NCBI GenBank assembly: GCA_037074705.1
Contig: CM073595.1
Span: forward strand, 50,463,639-50,527,638
Length of the DNA: 64,000 bases
DNA from: Zhengitettix transpicula
Lineage: Eukaryota; Arthropoda; Insecta; Orthoptera; Tetrigidae
Direction: 5' to 3'
This document shows positions 50,911-63,070 of the stretch, piece after piece. The notes beneath the pieces are model-generated. The model saw only the letters and a list, made by a program, of their open reading frames with translations. It did no database searches and was not told the DNA's origin. The position numbers and the translations under genes are program-made. Position 1 is the first letter of the stretch; every line of letters starts with the position of its first letter.

Positions 50911-51129
50911 ACAGAAGGTAAATTGTTAAAATGTTATTTTTTCATAATAAATATAATATATATTATTTTATTATCACAAAATATTTTTGGATATTATTTT
51001 AATTAGTTAACTTATTATCTAAATGATTTTATCATTGGAACATACATAATGGTTATTTGAACAGTCATATTGACAAGAATGGTTTTATCATTGTGATAAA
51101 CCAAGAGTATAATTAATCTTTAGTTTGTT

Positions 51130-52971
51130 AAATTTGCAGGTCTTTTTATTTTTAGTCTTCTAAACATTCTTGATGGAGGAGGTTATTGGTTATTTATGAC
51201 ATGAATTAATCGGTTAGGATGTAGGATGGATCTGCACAGTTGACTATTGCAGGCTTTTTCTGCTACTTGTACTCATGAATATTCAGGTCTGAATGGATCC
51301 AGTGGTTGGGAAAATACCAAGGACAGTTGATAATGAATCTTAGAACTTTATTTTGAAACGTTTTAATTTTATTAATGCGAGAATTAGCTGCTGTGCCCCT
51401 AATGTTACACAAGTATTGCTAAATAGTGGATATTAGTGAGGTATAGATCAGCTTTTTTGTTTTGAATGACAGTGGGGAATTAGGTGATAGTAGTGGATTT
51501 AATAATATAATCTTGTGTTTATTTAGTAATGTGTAGAGACTATGAAATTATATGATCTAGAATGACTCTTTGCATTGAATGGGATCTTTTATTAGGGATA
51601 GGTTGATTATTTAAGGTTGTTGCTGTCATGGTGAATTTTACGTTTATGGGAGAAAGAAACTGCGACAGATTTATTTGGATTGAGGGAGATTCTCCATTTG
51701 GTTTCCCATTATTGGGACAATAAGTAGGCTGGGTGATTTCAAGTGAATTTGAGATGCAATAATTATGTGCTTTATATCCTACAGCCAATTTATATATCGA
51801 TATAATATATATCGGGGTTTGCTCCATTATTGGGATAATAAGTGGCTCGGTTGGGTGGGTGACTTCAAATTATTTTGATATGTAATTTTTATATAGGATA
51901 AGACCTCTTGCGGTTGATGTCCTACAGAAAAAATATATATTCATATAAAATATATCGGGTTTTGCTCCATTATTGGAGTAATAAGTGGCTCAGTTGGGTG
52001 GGTGATTTCAAATTATTTTGAGATGCAATAATTATATATGATAAAACCTCTTGAAGCCCTACAGCCAATATATATATATATTGATATAAAATATATCTGG
52101 GTTTGCTCCATTATTTAACAAAAAGTGGCTCGGTTGTGTGGGTCATTTCAAGTGATTTTGAGATGGAATAAATATATAGGATAAGATCTCTTGAGTTTGA
52201 TGTGCTACAGCCAATTTATATATCGATATAATATATATCGAAGTTTGTTCCATGATTCGGATAATAAGTGGGCTCGGCTGGGTGGGTGATTTCAAATTAT
52301 TTTGAGATGCAATAATTTCACAGGACAATACCTCTTGAATTTGATGTCCTACAGTGAAAGGAAGGATGTTTAGACTTAAAATCACCACATATTAAGTATA
52401 GTCAAGAAATAGAATGAAACTTGTTTTGTAGATGGTTTTGGTCGATTGTATTTCTTGGTGAATAATAATGGATTTGTTATTTTTAAGGGATATTTTTATG
52501 ATTATGATTTGGTATTCTGTGGAAGAAATTGGTGTTAAATCAAAGTGACTTATGATTGCTTGTATTAGGATTGCTGATCCACCTTTCGATGGTTTGAGGG
52601 GTGATCAGGTCTATAGATGTTGACTCTTGGGATGTAAAAGTTCATGTTTGAAGTTATTTTAGTTTCAGATATTAATAGGATTTTAATATTGTGGTTTATT
52701 AGGAAGTATTTAAGCTCATTATATTTATTGTTTAGTGCACATGAGTTCCAAGTACCGATTATTATTTTATGATGATGAGGGTTAATTTTTTATATATGAC
52801 ATCAAGAAGTGGAGTAATTAAGGATATTTCACTGACAATTTTTTGGGAAAGGAGATTTAATGGTTGATTTTCAGTTTGGTTGTTAAAGGAGTTCTGGGTC
52901 GGATCATCGTAGGTGAGATGATGGACATTATTATTTGGTTTAAATATGTCAGCATAAGATCTTACAAAACC
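51130..52971 (-). mobile_element. Jockey-type LINE, ORF1 end, endonuclease and RT tail
   Basis: Reading the - strand downwards: the ORF1 tail (SYADIFKPNNNVHHLTYDD, about 52950), then the ORF2 endonuclease (IIIGTWNSCALNNKYNELKY, ILLISETKITSN, IYRPDHPSNHRK with a frameshift, LICGDF(K)SKHPSFHCRTSNSRG near 52340). Next comes an internally amplified stretch, and finally the reverse-transcriptase C terminus (KTKKLIYTSLISTI, then VLRFIINCPWYFPNHWIHSD, near 51300). The central catalytic RT is deleted. Multiple stops and frameshifts make it dead. Confidence 0.85.
51700..52360. repeat. ~143-bp minisatellite made from LINE endonuclease sequence
   Basis: Five units in tandem, marked on the + strand by (G)CTCCATTAT-type starts near 51703, 51821, 51964, 52105 and 52257. 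Each continues with AATAAGTGGCTCGGTTGGGTGG and a TATATCGATATA-like end. Spacing of full units is 141-152 bp. Read on - the unit encodes endonuclease-like text (SLEITHPTEPTYYPNNG), so a piece of the LINE was amplified in place. Units have diverged by substitutions and small indels. Confidence 0.88.
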
Positions 52972-53240
52972 TTTGCTTTACATTTTCTACACATAATAAT
53001 TGCATAAATTTATGAATTGGTATAATATAATTAATATATATATATATATATAGTATTATTCCTGTGCACAAAATTGTTCGTGTTGAACTTAATTGTATAC
53101 CGCTTTTAGCAAAAATCTTTTAAAACTATTTGTACCGAGAATTGTTTATTGTCTAACTTCGTAAAACATAACAAATAAGTACGATAAATTTTCTAAAATA
53201 TCCGATCAATCGAAATATAATTTTTATGAATACATTTACC
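52972..53240 (+). repeat. Right copy of the ~280-bp direct repeat
   Basis: See 50629-50910. This copy also contains a short (TA)n run at about 53032-53052 where the left copy has (TTA)n, so the microsatellite evolved separately in the two copies. Confidence 0.7.
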
Positions 53241-56200
53241 TGGTTAATAGCTAACGCTAGAGATCTTTTAAAATGTCCAAACGAAAGAACTTAAACCTCA
53301 AATAAGTGCAAGAACTAAGGCAAGGATGCTTATTATGCATTTATTTCCATGATAATATCTGTAATCATAGAGTATGATTTTATAAGTATAAAAAGTTACT
53401 TTTTACGGAGATCATACACTATTTTACGGGAGACCAATAAACCGTCATATTTATAACTCGGAAAGTTACCATCTTCAGAGTGCGCAAAAGACGCGATATG
53501 AGAACAGCAAACAAAACTCATTTGACATCAACTAATTGCGGACATATTCGCTTTTTCCAAAGATGTATTTATGTATATCCTATCCTCATTTATGGAATAA
53601 ATGTAATACTGAAGATAAAATTGTATATATAAGCAATACATAAATGTTGATAATGGCTGTTTCTGCTACAGAAAGAATTTTTTTTTGTTTGTAACTATAG
53701 TCAACCGAGAAGGAAATTATGATAAAATAATTAGATAAATTTAAGAATATTTAATGCATTTTTATTACTCATGACAGGTCTATGTAGAATCAGATTTAAA
53801 AATTACAAAACCTGCAGTCAGCGTATTTGTTTTGCATTATAATAATACAGCAAATAACTGTTCTTAACGGAACAAAGTAAATATATTTCAAGTCATTATT
53901 ATACATAGATAATTTCATAAAAATTGTCTAATCACATTTCCTATATTGTTAAAATAGTAAAATTAACAAATTCAATGAACACTGGAAAATATTTATGAGC
54001 TTAGATATGATTATTTTAATTAGTTTTCTGTTCAGGAAATAGGATCTAATTTTACATTGACCTGAAAAATGTAAAATGACTATAAACGTAACTGAACTGA
54101 ACTGGAACGTTCTGCTCTCGATTGCCCTTGCGGTTTTTGCTCAAATAAATAAAAATACTAGTTGTAGAATTGTTAAATTAGAATAAGAAAGCGGATTACA
54201 CGTAGTTGAAATCATTGAGTAAAAAAATAAAATTGAAAATGTGCTCCACGCACGGAATCAATTTTTCTCACGTAATTTAATCTTCTATATCTAAGGGTAC
54301 TTCTATTCAGTTGCCGGATTAGAAATAAAAAATAAGGCTATCGTTAAACGATGAGGTAATATTTAGCATTCGCTGAAGACCGAATACTGAGTGGCTCCTT
54401 GGGATTGAGGCTCCGCGGCGCACCCACGTCGTAATTGGAGGCGAAGGCCCACAATCACATTAGTATTCACAAACGAGCCTGACACGCTTAGTCTTCGTCA
54501 TTATTATTAGATCAGTTCCACCTGCGTGAAGAATGCGACCTGCAGCTGTTACGCGGAGAACAGCGGCTGCACCGTTCAATAACCATTTCTTGCAAGAACA
54601 TAATTGTATTTTTAACGCAATCATCAAGTTGCTGTACAAATCTTGACGTCGACCGGTTCCTTTCAGTTCGTAAGACTTCGAATGGGTTCAAAAGTAGTGC
54701 TTCTGGATTCCTTTTTATGAAAATGGGTCTCTGATTTCTTGTCCGACCACCAACCGCCAACGGATTAGTCTCGACTCATCCAGTTGATGTTTAGGTCTCA
54801 GGAACACGTATGATCCTCCAGATTTGCGTCATAAAATAATATGTTTTGTTAGTTCCTTGGCAAACTCTTAACTGGCCAGACTCGATGACTGGTCTTTGTC
54901 ACCTGGGTTGAAATGCCTCTTAACCACTGTCGATCGTAAATCATAGTCAATCGAATATTCAAAATGACGTACACTATGGCCTATCAGAAAATTTTTCGAC
55001 ATTAACCCACGTGGTGAATCTTTACAATCGTATCCTTTAAGTTTTTCGCTGAACAAAATTGTTCCAAAATTCTTTGTTAGTCTTTTAAACATGTATGAAT
55101 GTATTTTAAGCGAGTGGGACGGTTACCGGGAGTGATTATTCTCACAAAACACAGACAGAAATTATATACAATTTAGTAAATGTATCATGAAATAGACGGC
55201 TGATTATCTTCGAAAAGAAACCGGATGTAAAAAACCGACCGCTCGATTTTTATTTAACAAATTTATTTTCGTTTTCCAAACAGCACTGAAGTTGAGATGT
55301 TCCGCTTTTTTGGGAACACGTCTTTCCGTCGTCATTATTTCCAGCTTTAAATATGGTTTAAAATGAATGCATATTTCTAAAGCTTCAGGCCATCCCGAAT
55401 TATCAATTTATATGTCCCCATTTCTTGAAGCTTACCTAAAATGTCAACACCAAACAGCAATTTTAAGAAGAATCATCTTTTTGTCAGCCATTGTCAGTAG
55501 TGGAGGAACTTACATGCATTTCCGCACCCGTGATTTTTTGCCTGAGCTGAATTCCCAAATATTTACTACTGGACAGATGGAATACAATCTCCCGACACCT
55601 CCCTTATTAAATATTTATTACAGTGTATACTTTATTTGATAACGATGATTTGATTTTTCAGAAGTCGATCTTAAATTTTAGTACGTTACTCTAATTGTCA
55701 ATATATTTCAGTTGCAATTTCAACTTGCATTTGACGGTTGGAATCTTTTTGTAGTCGTAGGAGTCGTCGGGAAAAGGAATTATTTTATAATTACCAATTG
55801 GAGTCAAACAGTTGGTTTATATAACAGGAACAACTAACCAGTTATTCTTCCTTGTGGACTACCGTGAGTAGCCAATTGTTTGTTTACCATCTTTACCAAA
55901 TAAAAATATCCTTCATTAGTCGTCTAAGGAGCAAAGTTTCCACCATTCCTGTTGCTAAAGCATAAAGCGTGGAAAGAAATGTGGCGGCAGATGCGAAGCC
56001 CGTCTCAACTGAAGCGTGGCGGTGGATCATAAATCGCGGGCACCAATCGCGTGCGAAGACTTCCGTTTCCCGTTGGCCACGTCCCGTATTTCAGAACCCA
56101 CGTGAACGACTGCCGGTTATTTACATGGGTACGTTTTCCCTCGACTTTTACGAACTCCTCTGATTTAGGATTGACGTCAAGTAAGCAACGGAAATCGACT

Positions 56201-57999
56201 CTGCATTATGGCCCAATGACAGCTGCCGTAATTCTATACTGGAACAAAACATCAAAAGTTGAAAATCATTATTTTAAGCCTGGTGGAAGCCTGCTACCAC
56301 TTACAGTTTATAATCACAGCTAACAGTACACTCGAACTACTTTTCACTGCTTGCAACTTCCAGTAGAAATAACGTTCCACCTGGCGGAACTAGATATTTA
56401 GGGAAATGGTGGCATATTAGAACACAGAACTTCTTTTAAAAGACTTAATAATTAGAAGAAGAGGCCATAAGACTTGAAGAAATGAGAAGGGAAGAAGAAT
56501 TCGAAGCAGCAGATCAACCCAAACTAGAGGAAGAAGAAACGACTAATACGGCAGGTTTTTTAGTGAGATGAAATTCTCACACCGACCCGAAGCCGAGGAG
56601 GGTAGTGGTAAAGAAGAGGTAGCAAAAATGTCTCAATTCATTAGTCTAGCTATATAGAAACGTATATTTTCCTTCTCCTGACTTCTCAGTCTATGTCATT
56701 TTAAAACTGACCCAACGTTCGCTTCCTTGATTTCTATTCAAGCCTAGAAAAATTTGGTTTTTTATAAGAGGAATCCCCCAAAAAATGGGCGCAGAATTGT
56801 ACTAATTACCAGTTATTCCTTGCAAGGAAATCTAAGGGAGAATAATGCAGAAGGGGGCGGTTGTTCCACATTCCAGTATAACGTCATATTTGAATAAAAA
56901 TCACTGATGTTTAGGAACTTGGCCGTGCACAAATTGCCGCAATCGCTAATTGTGATGTAGTTGGTGGCTCCCTTGTGGAATCGTTCTCAATCCATCAGCT
57001 TACTTCGCAAGTGATTAAACTTAGACTGATCACTTCTGGTGCAAAATTTGGCCGCATAATGTTCATTAAGCGAATGATATAATTTGTCTTGTACGATAAC
57101 ACGGAAATGGTAATCAACTGCTAATATGACGATACGCCATCAACGTCAGATTTTTTAACTTGAAGCCTATGGTTATATTAAATTTATTTCTCGTCAATTA
57201 CACATAGGCTTAACATATTTTGGGAGGACCTTTGATAAATAATAAAAGGGCATAAAAATTGATAATTTTCTGCATTTCAAACGAGTCTGTTCTGTGTTAA
57301 TTCCTTACGTCAGTATACTTTAAATCTATTAACTATAATAGCCGAAAACAGACTTATAATTTCCGAATTTTAAATAATTATAGTAATTATAAATCAAAAT
57401 TAGTTTTTGGGATATTACATACTAAACATAACGTACCCTAAATTCACCTAGTGTCAAAACCGTTGCTGATTTGTTAAGTAATATTTACAATCTTTTAATT
57501 CATGATTCATCCACTATATAATTCACTATAATTTGGTCTACATAATTCTATAACTTCGTTATTTGAGTTCATTAATTAAATCTTTAATTAGTCTAATATC
57601 TTTGCACGGTTTTATCTACAATTCATTATTTTTCTTTTCAAAAACCTAATGAGGGTCCACATTTGGACCGAAAAATGTTGATTAGTTTTAAAAGTCTTGT
57701 TTTGAGCTGTTTTATTTATTCAAATCAGTTTTACCATATTAGCTTTTCGATTAGTCTGAGATCATAAATCGAAGGTATTCTATTAAGCCAGTATTTAAAT
57801 TTAGTATGTAATTAAATGTATGAGTTATGGCATCCACATATGTCGCGATTATAAGTTAATTTAGAAACTGAGTAGCTTCAATTATAATAAAACAAGTAGT
57901 AACGATTTTTATCTTCACATTTCCGATACATTCAGGTAATATAAATATTTCGGGTCGTTTTGAAAAATACATTTTCATTGTAATTGTGACTTTACAGCG
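53241..57999. other. Gene-free region; no supported gene
   Basis: AT-rich with GC-richer patches at 54380-54760 and 55960-56330. The two - strand frames 54760-54512 and 55092-54868 start with ATG and have mixed composition, but no homology I recognise and no splice partner. A Glu-rich 38-codon frame on + (about 56453-56569: RLEEMRREEEFEAADQPKLE) reads like a coiled-coil remnant. At about 54010-54060 an inverted fragment (complement of TTAGATCCTATTTC) matches the end of the left direct repeat. Confidence 0.4.
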
Positions 58000-58500
58000 T
58001 TCGCAAGAAACGTCTCACAGAACGTACCACGAGGTAAAATTTTGGGACCATTATCATCCATGGTATGTGTAAATGATTTGCCAAATGTTAACAATGGTAT
58101 GTTAGTTGACTACGCTGATGACGCGACACTTTTGAGTTAGTCCAGCAAATGCTACTAAAAAGAACCCAATCTGATATAGAAAACATTACAAATTGTCATA
58201 AAATTAATAATATTCAAGTCAATGCAAATTAAGACCAGTTTAACAAATTATCCTGCAGAAGGGGAAATTAAATTAATTAGTGATAAAATGCAGTAAATTT
58301 TGTTTAATCCGCCAAGTTTCTAAGTATTACTGTGAATTGTAAACTATCGCAGGGGGAAAATATTAATCAATTATGGAATAGAATTAACAGAAAGTCGAAT
58401 TCAATTATACGACCATCATCCATTCTTACATACGAACACTTAATTAACAAATATTATGGTATGTCTACTTCCATATCAGTTATGAAATGAACTACAATCT
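58000..58500 (+). mobile_element. LINE reverse-transcriptase fragment (YADD type)
   Basis: From 58024 one frame reads VPRGKILGPLSSMVCVNDLP and on to the catalytic LVDYADDATLLS, with YADD encoded at 58111-58122, before a TAG. Further residues in shifted frames (QSDIENI, NNIQVNANK) continue the pattern. The block order and YADD box fit CR1/L2-like LINEs better than the FADD-type Jockey copies elsewhere in the window. Only part of the RT core remains. Confidence 0.75.
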
Positions 58501-58684
58501 ACACTTTATGTTTTTTAAAACCATTATGAAGATAAATAAGTCAAAAATAACACTGCAAAGTCCAATTGGAGTTTTACTTCATAATACTAGGGGAATAACA
58601 GCTTATTTTAGAGTGAAAACAAACATAAAACATCTGAGAACGAAATGAAGGGAATGCTATTTTTAATCTTCTTCTAATAAATAA
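58501..58684. other. Gene-free DNA
   Basis: Nothing recognisable besides AT-rich sequence; possibly the tail of the LINE fragment. Confidence 0.4.
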
Positions 58685-59395
58685 AACAGAGTGTTTGTAT
58701 GCATGTACGTATGTTCCGCATACAAATCTACACCTGTGCAGAAAATTTCACCAAACTTTGTACACGTGTTCTTTGCGACCAAGAAACAAACACTGTCGAG
58801 GTGAGATACGCCTGCCAACCCCAGGAGCCAGGGTGGAAATATTCAAACATATAAAACGGCCGATATTTAAGTCGGATAAATATTTTTAGAGGTCAAAAAG
58901 TTTTATGGTGTTTCTACCGATGTTTGTGTATAATTTCAACTCCTTACAGCATGCGAAAGACGCACCCTTAGGGGTGGGGGCGGAGGGGCGTTACAAGAAA
59001 ATAACACGAGTACAACCGCGATTGTAGTCAAATCCAGGGTTTTAGATGTCGCTGAGTTTATTTATGACATTCAACTTGCCATTTAAACCCCAGGGGCGTG
59101 GTCGGCCGGGGGTGGAGATTTTTAAACATGCAAATACGGCCGATATTTGCATTGAATAAATATTTTTCAGGGGGGTTAATTAGAATGATAGTATTTTTAC
59201 CGATGTTGCCAGTGCATAATTTCAACCCCTTTCGTCATGGGAGGGGATCACATTTAGGGATAGGGTTCGATGTGCGTTACATAATAATAACGCAAAAGCA
59301 ACCGAGATTGGAGTCAAATCGTGGGTTACGGATATTTGACAACCCGGGAAACGCCGGGCTCCCAGATTTAATACTATATAAAGCTGCACTTTAAA
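58685..59395 (+). repeat. Dispersed repeat family, two tandem copies
   Basis: Copy A (58685-59060) and copy B (about 59085-59395) share ordered blocks: an ATACGGCCGATATTT-like block (AAACGGCCGATATTT in A), AATAAATATTTTT, TTTCTACCGATGTT or TTTTTACCGATGTT, CATAATTTCAACCCC or its variant, a GTGCGTTACA-like block, ACAACCGCGATTG or GCAACCGAGATTGGAGTCAAA, then a G-rich end. Copy A also has a leader (TGTTTGTATGCATG.. and ACTTTGTACACGTGTTC) that recurs at 62605. Copy B ends with ACAACCCGGGAAACGCCGGG. This is a mobile-element family I cannot name with confidence. Confidence 0.75.
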
Positions 59396-60049
59396 ATAAC
59401 TCTCAAATATTAGTTATAAAATAACGTAATATTATGCTGAATGAGATGTGATTTTAAAATTGTAAAATAAATATATTTCTCGAACTTTTATTATTTTTCA
59501 TGTTAGGCTATGTATTTTTTATATATAAACATGACGTTTTCCCACATGAAGTATAATAACATCCACATCACGACAAATCCTTCAATCAGAAACTGCTTGA
59601 AGTTTGTTGTGTTGTTAATTGAAGATTTTATGATACATATTTTTTTAATTACAAAATAATGTTAGTGGTATATTAATGGTCATTAAATATATCTGATTAC
59701 GGACGTAAAAATAAAATATTATTTATGTATGAGATTAAAGTTATCTGTATGACGTCATTATCGATCTAGCAGACATAAAGTGACATGAGACACGCAAAAA
59801 CACTCTACATTTGTGAAAACGGGATTAGATTGAACCAATCCTTCGTATTTGAGGAAGTAGAAGTATCCAAGTGTGGGAAACAAGTTTGGAGCGAAATATT
59901 TAACTATTAAACGTTGAAAATATTCGTTTTTTTATATTGATTTATTTACAGTCGCGTCAACAGCTCAGGATATTAGCGACTAATCAAGAGAACTAATTTT
60001 TTTTGCCTTGTCGGGGGGGGGGGGGGGGGAATTAGGTCGAGAGTTTCTC
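59396..60049. other. Gene-free DNA with a G homopolymer
   Basis: AT-rich, ending in an uninterrupted G run of about 17 bases (60012-60028) next to the SINE fragment. Confidence 0.5.
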
Positions 60050-60125
60050 TCACGCACGCAAACATCCATGCCCTCCCCGGGATTCGAACTCGGGACCGCT
60101 GTGATACGAGGAGGTCGGCTAAAAT
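60050..60125 (-). repeat. tRNA-derived SINE fragment
   Basis: The - strand reads GGTCCCGAGTTCGAATCCCG, containing a pol III B box (AGTTCGAATCC, 60080-60090) in a T-loop setting, followed by GGGGAGGGCATGGATG. The anticodon arm and A box are missing or unrecognisable, and there is no 3' acceptor pairing, so it is not a functional tRNA gene. Its downstream end abuts the homopolymer C run (- strand). Confidence 0.6.
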
Positions 60126-61809
60126 ATTTTTATACATGGAGTGATCCATGTTATTTGAAAGGAAAATTGTAGTCGTAGTGAGACGGAGTAATGAAAGGTG
60201 AGGAAGTAGGAAAGAAACGATTGTTCGGTGGACTGATGTTCCGTTCTTGCCGTCCGAAACGTCAATCGATCGCTATTTTGCCCCCTGTATTAGAAAGTCA
60301 CATACTTTCACTCTCTCTGTGTATAACTTTTCCTGTCGTGCATTTCCGTTCTCTGCTCACTTCTGCTTGCTTCAAATTACGAAACAACAAAATAAGCCTA
60401 AATATAATTTCTGCCACAGCATTATCGTTCAATCCCGAATATATCTCAATCCCCTCAAAAGCAGTCATGGTTTCCCCGCTCCACCAGAAAATAAATATTA
60501 AATTGTAACGTATCAGTAATTTTTAATTATTACTCTGACAAGGCTTTTAAGTGAGGTGCCAATTACAAGCACGAAATTGTATGTTTGTTTCTGAGCTGAC
60601 CTAGATAAAACATTTCGGCATTTTACAAGACCGAGTTGTGCTTCCAAACAAAACACTGCAAAGGCGGGTGTTCAGGACACGCACGTGATTTGTCTGAAAC
60701 AGCTGGACCGGTGTTCAGCGTAATTCATCGCCGGGTTATTACGCTATCATAACGAAAACAAATCGTCCCTGTTCTAAAATTATGCTTTTCCCGGCGTAAC
60801 ATTTAATCGAAACGTCACATTCTTTGGCTACTTTTCCGTTCTATTTTGATAGAGAGGTGACCACGCAGACGCACAACCGTGAACCCAGTCGTAGATAATA
60901 TCATCTCACTTTCGTGAGGTACGCGTCGATCAGAATTGAAATTAATTACAGTGCTTAATACTGGTTTTTAGAAAATTCTACCAAGTCGCTGTTCCCGGTG
61001 ATAAGTACGGAAAATTTGTTAGAGTGAGCAGCATTCAAAAGACATAAAAAACTGATTGTCTCACTAGGAAAGAAATATTAATCATGGTCCGAATACGCCA
61101 TTAGCCCTTCCGCGAAGCAGAATGTCGTCGATACGGAGTATGTAGCGGGGAAGTTTAAGTGACGAACGGCGCAAGGAAGGCGACACACAAGTGATCTTTC
61201 GTCGTTCGTTCCAGACGCCTTCGTTTCCAGGTCACGGGGGAACCTCGTTGACATGCTGTTGTTGTTCCCGAGGTTTAAAAGTACTTGAGCTCCCACACTC
61301 TCGTACGGATCAACCTCAAATTACACGGCAAGGGAGCCGGCGTTCTGATGAGCTCTTCGCTAATCCCTCAAGCTTTCCGTCTTTTTTAACCGCCACTTTG
61401 TATTCAAAAGGCAGAGCTAGTGGCGTCCCTTCCATGGCCTGGCTCTTTATCACCCGAGAAAGGCGTCGCAGCCGGTGCGAGCCCAAATTATTAAACTAGA
61501 CGGCGTCTAACTTGCAAACAAGGTGCTTCTTTCGAGACAAAATAGCCGTTCGATGAAATAGGTTTCCGTTCTTTTTGATACGTTCTCCGAAGCTGAAGCG
61601 TTCGATGTCAAGACGTTGTACGTCCCGAAGGAATTTCAAGAAAATATCATGCGGAGGTTCCATTGCCAGATTTGAACATTCTGTAGGTGAATTCTGAGAC
61701 CTTAAGAAATTATTTACGATGATAGACCGGAAAAGAAATTCATTCAGTCGCTATGAGTCGAACTTTAAACTTCTCTAGTACTACTGAGTAGATCCATCAT
61801 CAAGTTTTT
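60126..61809. other. Gene-free GC-mixed DNA
   Basis: Composition is more even than in the left half of the window, and several short frames (60191-60508, 61191-61499) are open, but none has a recognisable domain, start context or splice site. I cannot support a gene. Confidence 0.4.
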
Positions 61810-61980
61810 ATAGCTGGGTGCACGGCGTTGCCCGGGTTGTCATATATCCATAACCCTCGATTTGACTCCAATCTCGGTTGCATTTATATGTAACGCACCT
61901 CGACCCCCTATCCCTAAATGTACTTACCTCCCATGACGAATATATCGGCCGGTAAACATATTCGAAAATTTCTACCATTT
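61810..61980 (-). repeat. Dispersed repeat family, inverted partial copy
   Basis: Complement of the end of copy B. The + strand shows GGCGTTGCCCGGGTTGTCAT, then TTTGACTCCAATCTCGGTTGC, ATGTAACGCACCTCGA and CCTATCCCTAAATGT, in reverse order and orientation to 59225-59370. Confidence 0.8.
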
Positions 61981-62604
61981 ACTAATTATAGTAATTGAAT
62001 AATTTCACACAGTGAAATTTCTTCTCATTCTACGCAAATTTTCGAACTAGTAATGCTGCTTAGTAGTTCCGTCGAAAGTACTGGGTAATATATTTGAAAT
62101 TAATATAATAGGTGCTGTCTGCTTTTATGTCCTTCTGATACTGCTCAATTCTTCTTTTTTTTATGTTAATAATTGACACCGGACCAGATTTCCAGTCTAA
62201 AAATTTTCACTGCGGAGGTCAGTTGCCAGTAAAATTATTCTGGAGTAATCCAAAGTGTTCTGTTGATTGTAAAGTGTAGTTTATATTAAAAATAATTTCA
62301 TCTAATCTTTTTCATGATATATATATTTTTGACATATAATTTCTCATTTATGCATTTTTTGTATTTTCCTACATTGCAGTTTATAATATTTTTTTTAGCT
62401 TTCATTATGTTTCCTTTCATAAATGTATTTTATGCTTATGTATTTAACGATAAATTTTAATTGAGCAATTTCAATGCAGGACGAACGAAATTAATAAATA
62501 AATCTAAATTTTAAATCCATTCAGTCATGGATTCCCACTATTGATAATTCTAATATTTGCAGATGAAGAAAAATTTTATCACGTTGTTATACTAGTTATC
62601 TGAA
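61981..62604. other. Gene-free AT-rich DNA
   Basis: No recognisable feature apart from AT-rich tracts. Confidence 0.5.
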
Positions 62605-63070
62605 TTTATATATATAAAAGTGAATGTCTGTATGTGTGTCCATGAGCACTCCTAAACCATTCATCCGATCTTAAACGCGTAGTGAAATTTCTACAAAACT
62701 TTGTACACATGTTACTTACGATCCAGGAACAAACACTGAGAGGTTAAGACACACTTACCGCCTCTAGGGGTGGAATTTAAAAATATTCCTAAACGGCCAT
62801 TATAAGCGTTTAATAAAACGTTTCCGGAGTCGCTTACTTTGATAGTGTCATAGAATTTTTAATTGTCTAATTTCAACTTCAAATGTCAAGGGAGGGAAGC
62901 ACTACTATGGTGTGGGTGGTGGTGGAAGTGGTTTATATAAAAAATAATGCAAAAAAAAGAGACTGATATTAGTGTCGATTCCGGGGATATAGGAGTCGCT
63001 GAGTTTAAATCTCGCATGGTTGTGGTGGATGAAATTTTATGTTCCTGTTCCTGAAGGTGGATACGGTTGA
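62605..63070 (+). repeat. Dispersed repeat family, fourth copy
   Basis: Follows a short (TA) run. Shares with copy A the leader GAATGTCTGTATGTGTGTC, the block AAAACTTTGTACACATGTT, CAGGAACAAACACTGAG and a GTCGCTGAGTTTAA block near its end (about 62995). Divergence is high. Confidence 0.65.

Noticed and set aside
54512..55092. Two ATG-started - strand frames (82 and 74 codons)
   Set aside because: No recognisable domain, no splice sites linking them and no promoter signals; length is within chance for GC-mixed DNA.
56453..56569. Glu-rich coiled-coil-like 38-codon frame
   Set aside because: Too short, no start, and purine-rich simple sequence gives such frames by chance.
60050..60125. tRNA gene
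   Set aside because: Only the T-arm/B-box part is recognisable; no cloverleaf or acceptor stem pairing can be drawn.
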